Notes under the pieces: model-generated
What the model was told of the DNA's origin: nothing
Seen by the model: the letters and a program-made list of their open reading frames with translations, nothing else
The model's database searches: none
Assembly (NCBI RefSeq): GCF_040581415.1
Contig: NZ_CP114014.1
Span: forward strand, 124,001 to 188,000
DNA from: Paraconexibacter sp040581415
Lineage (GTDB): Bacteria; Actinomycetota; Thermoleophilia; Solirubrobacterales; Solirubrobacteraceae
Direction: 5' to 3'
DNA length: 64,000 nt
Shown here: in pieces, positions 60,017 through 64,000 of the stretch
Position numbering within the stretch: position 1 is the stretch's first letter
Layout of the letters: every line of letters starts with the position of its first letter
Program-made: the position numbers and the translations under genes

Positions 60017-60559
60017 CTAGTCGTCGACTATTCCGTCGAAGACCAAGCGGCCGTCGTCGTCCATCCGGACGCCCATGTAGTCACCGACGCTGATGGGACC
60101 GATCAGGCCTGCCAAGCCGGGGAGCAAAGGCGTCCGCGACTCCGCGTTACACCTCCAGTTTTGGATGACCTCCAGATAGGTGAAGGGCATCCCGAAATAG
60201 GCGATGCCCTCTACGTCCCACGTCGTGTCGGCGTTCCTATCGTCTGCGCCCAAGTTCCAGGCATGGTTCTGAACGCCTAAGTGGTCGCCGGCGCGTACGG
60301 CAAACCCTTCAACGTAGTTCCAGGATCGCTGCATGGTGACCAACTGCGCGTTTAAAACGCAGGCGTACTCCGGGTCGGTCCGCTGGCCTGCGGTGCGACG
60401 ATGCCGCTTGTCGGCTAGCGCCTTTGGCTCGTAGATACGTCCTTGTTGCAGAAGCGTGAGATGGTCGGCGTCTGCAGGATCATGCGCCGCCTGAAACCAG
60501 GCACGAATATCCTCGCCGGTCCGGCAAGCGCGAGCCTGCAAATCCAAGTCGGAGGTCAT
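60017..60559 (-). CDS. Hypothetical protein with a Cys-His-Asp arrangement
   Basis: A 180-residue cytoplasmic protein (MTSDLDLQARACRTGEDIRA). The segments YACVLNAQLV (Cys67), NYVEGFAVRAGDHLGVQNHAW (His99) and NADTTWDVEGIAYFG (Asp111) are spaced as in phage and plasmid proteins with a transglutaminase-like or papain-like fold. The rest is FTYLEVIQNWRCNAE and VGDYMGVRMDDDGRLVFDG. Composition is less GC-rich than the flanks, suggesting recent transfer. It is transcribed opposite to the operon before it. The activity could be a cysteine peptidase or amidase-like enzyme; this is motif-based. Confidence 0.6.
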   Translation of the reverse strand: MTSDLDLQARACRTGEDIRAWFQAAHDPADADHLTLLQQGRIYEPKALADKRHRRTAGQRTDPEYACVLNAQLVTMQRSWNYVEGFAVRAGDHLGVQNHAWNLGADDRNADTTWDVEGIAYFGMPFTYLEVIQNWRCNAESRTPLLPGLAGLIGPISVGDYMGVRMDDDGRLVFDGIVDD

Positions 60560-60658
60560 CTTTGAATCATTGCTCAGCTGAGGGCATGACAGCCGCGACT
60601 ATTCTGACGCGGCGCTGCACTGCTCGGCACTGCTTGGCACAGTCGTAAACGTGAGGTG

Positions 60659-61204
60659 TCACCAGTCCGTCGGTCGCTCTGACTCCGTTACCAGGCTGCC
60701 GACATGGCCCTGTCGATCGTGCAGGAGGCGCATGAAGTCACGGAGGGCGGCGAGCCACTGGTGCTCAAGCCGCGGGTCCGCCTGGATGCCGGCGTCCAGC
60801 TCCGCGCGCCAGACAGCGAGGGCAAGCACCCCGTCGCGAGACGCCCGGTCGTGATGCCAGCCGGTCCCGAGCGCCTCGGCTAGGTCTGGATAGGCCACAC
60901 GGAGCTGCCTCACCAGCTCCCACATTGCTCGCTTCCACGGCTCGCCGCGACCGAGCTCGAGCCAACGGGCACGCTCGTCGCCAGACACGCCGCGTTGCTC
61001 GTCAATGCTCGGCCGCGACGCTGCTGTCGGGACCCGGTCGACGGTCTCTTCGTCTGTCGGGACCGGCCGGTGGAGCTGATCGCCGAGCGCGCAGACGACG
61101 GCCTCTCCGGCGAGGGTGGTCGGCCGCAGTCCTCGCGCGGCGGCAATCGACTGCAGCGCGTCGAATGCGTCGTCGTCGAGCGTGATTGAGACGCGGTGGC
61201 TCAT
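60659..61204 (-). CDS. Relaxosome accessory protein (ribbon-helix-helix-like)
   Basis: A 181-residue protein. The N-terminus MSHRVSITLDDDAFDALQSI is a typical ribbon-helix-helix (CopG/Arc-like) strand and helix, suited to DNA binding. The remainder is helical and Trp-rich (GEPWKRAMWELVRQLRVAYP; WHHDRASRDGVLALAVWRAE; HQWLAALRDFMRLLHDRQGH). The ATG at 61204 overlaps the relaxase stop (ATGA), so it is made with the relaxase. Such pairs usually act at the transfer origin. The DNA site is not identified. Confidence 0.75.
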   Translation of the reverse strand: MSHRVSITLDDDAFDALQSIAAARGLRPTTLAGEAVVCALGDQLHRPVPTDEETVDRVPTAASRPSIDEQRGVSGDERARWLELGRGEPWKRAMWELVRQLRVAYPDLAEALGTGWHHDRASRDGVLALAVWRAELDAGIQADPRLEHQWLAALRDFMRLLHDRQGHVGSLVTESERPTDW

Positions 61205-63840
61205 CGCTCGATCGGCAGGTCGAGCGGGAGAGTCCATGTAGGCGTCGCGAGGGGAGCCGGGTGCAACATCGGATCAAGGCTGGGTCGGGCCAGTGGCTCG
61301 CTGATGCTCGCGTGCTTGGCGTCGCTGCGGGTCATCCGCCCGGCCAGGCGCTGGATGCGTTCTACGTCGCTGCCGCTTTCCCCGAGCTCGTCGCGGGCGA
61401 TGTGCCAGTCGATGCCGTGGCGGGCGCGGGATGCCTGGACGTAGGCGCTCTCGCGGCTGGTCTGCCAGCCGCCGGTGACCGCGACCGCGACGGCGCGGTC
61501 GACGGTGGCGCCTTGCTGGCGGACGACGTGCTGGGCGTATCCCAGCCGCAGGCCGGCGAGATCGTCGCCGTCAACGGTGACCTCGCGCTTGGAGCCGATC
61601 AGCGCCACAGCCACGCGACCGTGGCGAGGGTCGGCTTTCGTGACGATGCCGCGGGTACCGTTCTCGATGCGGGCGTCTCCCGGGACACGCTGGATCCGCC
61701 GCCAGGCGACGAGGTCGCCGGCGCGCAGCGGATAGAACGGCTCCTCGCCGTCCGGTTCCGCGGCTGGGAGCGGGATGGCGTCGCCGCCGAGCTCGCCGCG
61801 GGCGAGGCGCAGCTGCTGGACCCGGGCGTTCATGCGCTCGATCTCATGTGTCGATCCGTCGCTCATCAGCGCCACCTCGGTGCGGCCGTGCTCACCGGCG
61901 AGCTGGTCGTAGCGCTCCACGGCGCTGCGGAGCGCATCGTCGCGGTCGCGGGCGAGGTGCAGCTGATCGCGGGCGAGGTAGTGCGCCATCGCCGCTTCGG
62001 GACGCCCATTGCGCAGCGCACGCCACGCGCGCAGCTCCTCGGCGTCACGCGTGCGGCGAACCTCGCTCAGGGTGGCCTTGGGGGCGCGGGCGGTGAGCTG
62101 GTCGAACATGCCGCCCGGACCGATCGCCGGCAGCTGCTTGCCGTCGCCGATCGCGACCAGCTTCGCCCCGCTGCCAGCCGCGACTTTGAGCAGAGCGTGC
62201 AGGGTCGGCGTGTCGATCATGCCGGCCTCGTCGACGAACACGGTGGTGTCCGGTCCGAGCTGATCACCGGTCTGGCCGTGGCGGGCGAGCAGCGACGCGA
62301 TGGTGAGCGTGCGGGAAGCGAGGGCGGGGGAGTCCTCGCCGAGGCGCTGTGCCGTGGCGCCGGCGGTCGCGACCCCGATCACGTGGCGTCCGGCTATCCG
62401 CTCTGCACGCGCGACGGCGTCGATCACCACGCCCTTGCCCGTCCCGGCCTGACCCTCCAGCGCGACGAGGCGCTCGGGCCCGGCGAGCAGCCGCACAGCA
62501 TCCTGCTGCTCGACCGAGAGCGGCGTACCGAGTCGCTCCGCCACCTGGTCGACGGCAGCGCGAAGCGCCCGAGGGGGTGCCGGTCGCGATCCGCGACCGG
62601 GCTCGCGCATCTGCGCGGCGTGGCGGGTGATCGCCACCTCCATCGCGCGGAGCCGGCGGGTGGTGAACTTGCCGCCCTCCAGAGCCAGCAGCCTTCCTGC
62701 GTCCTCGAGCGCCGTGAGCTGTCCCAACGCCGTCTCCGGGGTCATGGCACCGGCGGCCTGTTCGAGTGCCGTGGCTCGGAGCTCGCGTGCGCCGAACGTG
62801 GCCCGCTGCCTCGTGAGGGTGTCCTCGACCCGGTCTCCCCAGCGGGGGTCGTGATCCGCGAACGATGCCCGGCGCGGGTTCGGGCTGATCGCCGCCTGAT
62901 GATGCTCGCGGGCGGTCGTTGCCCATGCGTCGCGGAGGTCGCCGCGGGTGTGGGGAAGCTTGTCGTTGCGGCTGTCGAGCTTGATCAGCTGCAGCTCGTT
63001 CTCCGACGGCCGGCGCCCCTCCCGGGCCTCGAACTGGCGGACGATCCGCTCGATCTCACGGGCGCGGCCGCTGAACGCGTCGATCACCGGCGCGCTCACG
63101 CCGCTGACCTCGAAGTAGCGACCGTGTTTGCCAGTGCCTGCCGTCACCGCGTAGCCGGCGCGCTCGAGCCCCTCTGCGAGCGCGGCCCGATAGAAGGCGC
63201 CGCCCTCGCGCGCCGCGCGATACATCGCCCGGTCGCGGACCGCGGCGACGCGACCGTCCGCCTTGACCACGCTCGTGACGACGACGTGTGAGTGCAGCTG
63301 CGGATCCGGAACACGGCCCGTCAGGCCACGCGAGGTCGAGTGTCGGAACTCCGCCGCGAGCAGATCGTCCGCGACCGCTGGCACGTCGCGTTGTCCCTCG
63401 CGCCGCGTAGTCAGCGGCACCGTGTCCCGGATGTGCGTGACCGCCCGCCGGACCGCCTGCTCATGGATCCGCCAAAGCTCCTCACGCTGCGCCTCACCGG
63501 CCAGCGCCCAGACGACGCTCACGCTCTTCGGCGCTGACATCACGACGTCGACGCCGGCGTTGCGAAGCCCGGTTGGACCCGCCGGCCGCAGAAACGTCTC
63601 GGTACCCGGACGCCGGCCCTGCATCAGCGCGACAAGGTCCTCGCGCGTCACCGGCACACCGGGCTCGACACCGACCGCGCGCAGGCTCTCCGGAGAGGCC
63701 AGCCAGCGTCCCGGCGCCTCGGCCGGCTCGCCGTCTCGGCCGAGGTAGTAGTCGCCGCGCTCCGGCGCGACCGTCTTGCCGTCCAGGTAGTCGGCGTAGT
63801 CGCCGGCACCGTCGGCTTGGATCGAGCGGACGGTCATCAT
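61201..63840 (-). CDS. MobF-family conjugative relaxase/helicase (TraA-like)
   Basis: An 879-residue protein that nicks the transfer origin and unwinds DNA during conjugation. The TrwC relaxase domain (about 1-290) has DYADYLDG and GDYYLGRDG (candidate catalytic Tyr), APKSVSVVWAL, and the HUH motif DPQLHSHVVV (about 181-190). The C-terminal SF1 helicase part has Walker A GQAGTGKGVVID (about 460-470), VFVDEAGMI (Walker B), IGDGKQLPAIGPGGMF and YVQASRARHG. Both activities look intact. Length is within the range for actinobacterial TraA. Its stop overlaps the accessory gene. The coupling protein needed for its export is broken here. Confidence 0.92.
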   Translation of the reverse strand: MMTVRSIQADGAGDYADYLDGKTVAPERGDYYLGRDGEPAEAPGRWLASPESLRAVGVEPGVPVTREDLVALMQGRRPGTETFLRPAGPTGLRNAGVDVVMSAPKSVSVVWALAGEAQREELWRIHEQAVRRAVTHIRDTVPLTTRREGQRDVPAVADDLLAAEFRHSTSRGLTGRVPDPQLHSHVVVTSVVKADGRVAAVRDRAMYRAAREGGAFYRAALAEGLERAGYAVTAGTGKHGRYFEVSGVSAPVIDAFSGRAREIERIVRQFEAREGRRPSENELQLIKLDSRNDKLPHTRGDLRDAWATTAREHHQAAISPNPRRASFADHDPRWGDRVEDTLTRQRATFGARELRATALEQAAGAMTPETALGQLTALEDAGRLLALEGGKFTTRRLRAMEVAITRHAAQMREPGRGSRPAPPRALRAAVDQVAERLGTPLSVEQQDAVRLLAGPERLVALEGQAGTGKGVVIDAVARAERIAGRHVIGVATAGATAQRLGEDSPALASRTLTIASLLARHGQTGDQLGPDTTVFVDEAGMIDTPTLHALLKVAAGSGAKLVAIGDGKQLPAIGPGGMFDQLTARAPKATLSEVRRTRDAEELRAWRALRNGRPEAAMAHYLARDQLHLARDRDDALRSAVERYDQLAGEHGRTEVALMSDGSTHEIERMNARVQQLRLARGELGGDAIPLPAAEPDGEEPFYPLRAGDLVAWRRIQRVPGDARIENGTRGIVTKADPRHGRVAVALIGSKREVTVDGDDLAGLRLGYAQHVVRQQGATVDRAVAVAVTGGWQTSRESAYVQASRARHGIDWHIARDELGESGSDVERIQRLAGRMTRSDAKHASISEPLARPSLDPMLHPAPLATPTWTLPLDLPIER

Positions 63841-63927
63841 GGTCGCGGCCTTACGACGGCCGAGGTGGGGGAGGAGAGCATGCTCCGTATAGCGACGCGA
63901 GTCGCATGCTGTGCCACCACGCGACCG

Positions 63928-63988
63928 CGTTACGGGCCGTTACGGCGGCAGCTCCTGCATCTAGTCTGTGTCGTAATTTCGCGTTACG
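63928..63988. repeat. Three CGTTACG repeats before the relaxase gene
   Basis: Direct copies of CGTTACG stand at 63928-63934, 63938-63944 and 63982-63988. They lie in the 160-bp gap upstream of the relaxase, in a locally AT-richer part. They could be binding sites for the relaxosome, part of a transfer origin, or a repressor site. Confidence 0.4.
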
Positions 63989-64000
63989 CGAACATGGCCT

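Larger units (their letters stand above)
53665..64000. mobile_element. Integrated conjugative element (partial, runs off the window)
   Basis: From about 53.7 kb the gene content changes to conjugation functions: a TraG/VirD4 coupling protein, a MobF relaxase with an accessory protein, and short coupled cargo genes. Base composition is less uniformly GC-rich. No integrase, attachment repeat or other T4SS gene is inside the window, so only the left limit is bracketed (53665 to 53716). The truncated 5' gene and broken TraG suggest partial decay. Confidence 0.7.

Overview
The window is very GC-rich, high-GC Gram-positive (Actinomycetota) DNA. The mix of secreted beta-propeller, PASTA and Ig-like proteins, a class E/F-type sortase domain, a ComA-type phosphosulfolactate synthase and a biotin-carboxylase/BCCP fusion fits the Thermoleophilia (Solirubrobacterales-like) best. 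That placement is an inference from gene content; no rRNA gene is present to confirm it.

Layout. 1-4975: exopolysaccharide or cell-surface glycan genes: the tail of a membrane protein, three glycosyltransferases, a SIMPL-domain protein and an undecaprenyl-phosphate sugar transferase. 5050-8339: a DUF3105 membrane protein, an alpha/beta hydrolase, a short-chain dehydrogenase and a 1-Cys peroxiredoxin. 8397-13298: an unrecognised 589-residue protein with nucleoside-phosphorylase-like signatures, and two secreted proteins separated by tandem 41-bp hairpin repeats. 13391-17495: transketolase, a lytic transglycosylase and an acetyltransferase. 17553-23553: two secreted beta-propeller proteins, a glycerophosphodiesterase, an alpha/beta hydrolase and a subtilase. 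23587-25968: a compact operon of histidine phosphatase, ComA-like phosphosulfolactate synthase and ATP-grasp ligase. 26122-26238 holds two palindromic repeats. 26470-29699: an AidB-like acyl-CoA dehydrogenase, enoyl-CoA hydratase and TetR operon behind a double palindromic operator. 29821-32238: a secreted protein joining a thioester-like domain, three Ig-like repeats and a C-terminal sortase domain. 33521-35061: an IS110-family element. 35062-38649: an acyl-CoA carboxylase pair. 38772-53664: mixed housekeeping, signalling and envelope genes, including tRNA-Ala(CGC), a GGDEF diguanylate cyclase, glutamate dehydrogenase, patatin, a class III nucleotide cyclase and an L,D-transpeptidase.

From about 53.7 kb to the window end the content changes to a conjugative element: a VirD4/TraG coupling protein broken by a frame change and an apparent internal loss, a MobF (TraA-type) relaxase with a small partner protein, and an uncharacterised operon. 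That operon encodes a 57-residue protein, a polytopic coiled-coil membrane protein, a lipoprotein, a matrixin-like metalloprotease and a Cys-rich mini-protein. The element looks cut at its left edge and may no longer transfer by itself.

Many neighbours overlap by four bases (ATGA or GTGA), so translational coupling is common here. Three promoter regions of lipid- or acyl-CoA-related genes carry related TGAA...TTCA palindromes, suggesting TetR-type control. The best candidates for undescribed biology are the adhesin-sortase fusion, the phosphatase-ComA-ATP-grasp operon, the conjugative-element membrane/protease operon, and the possible bridge RNA of the IS110 element.
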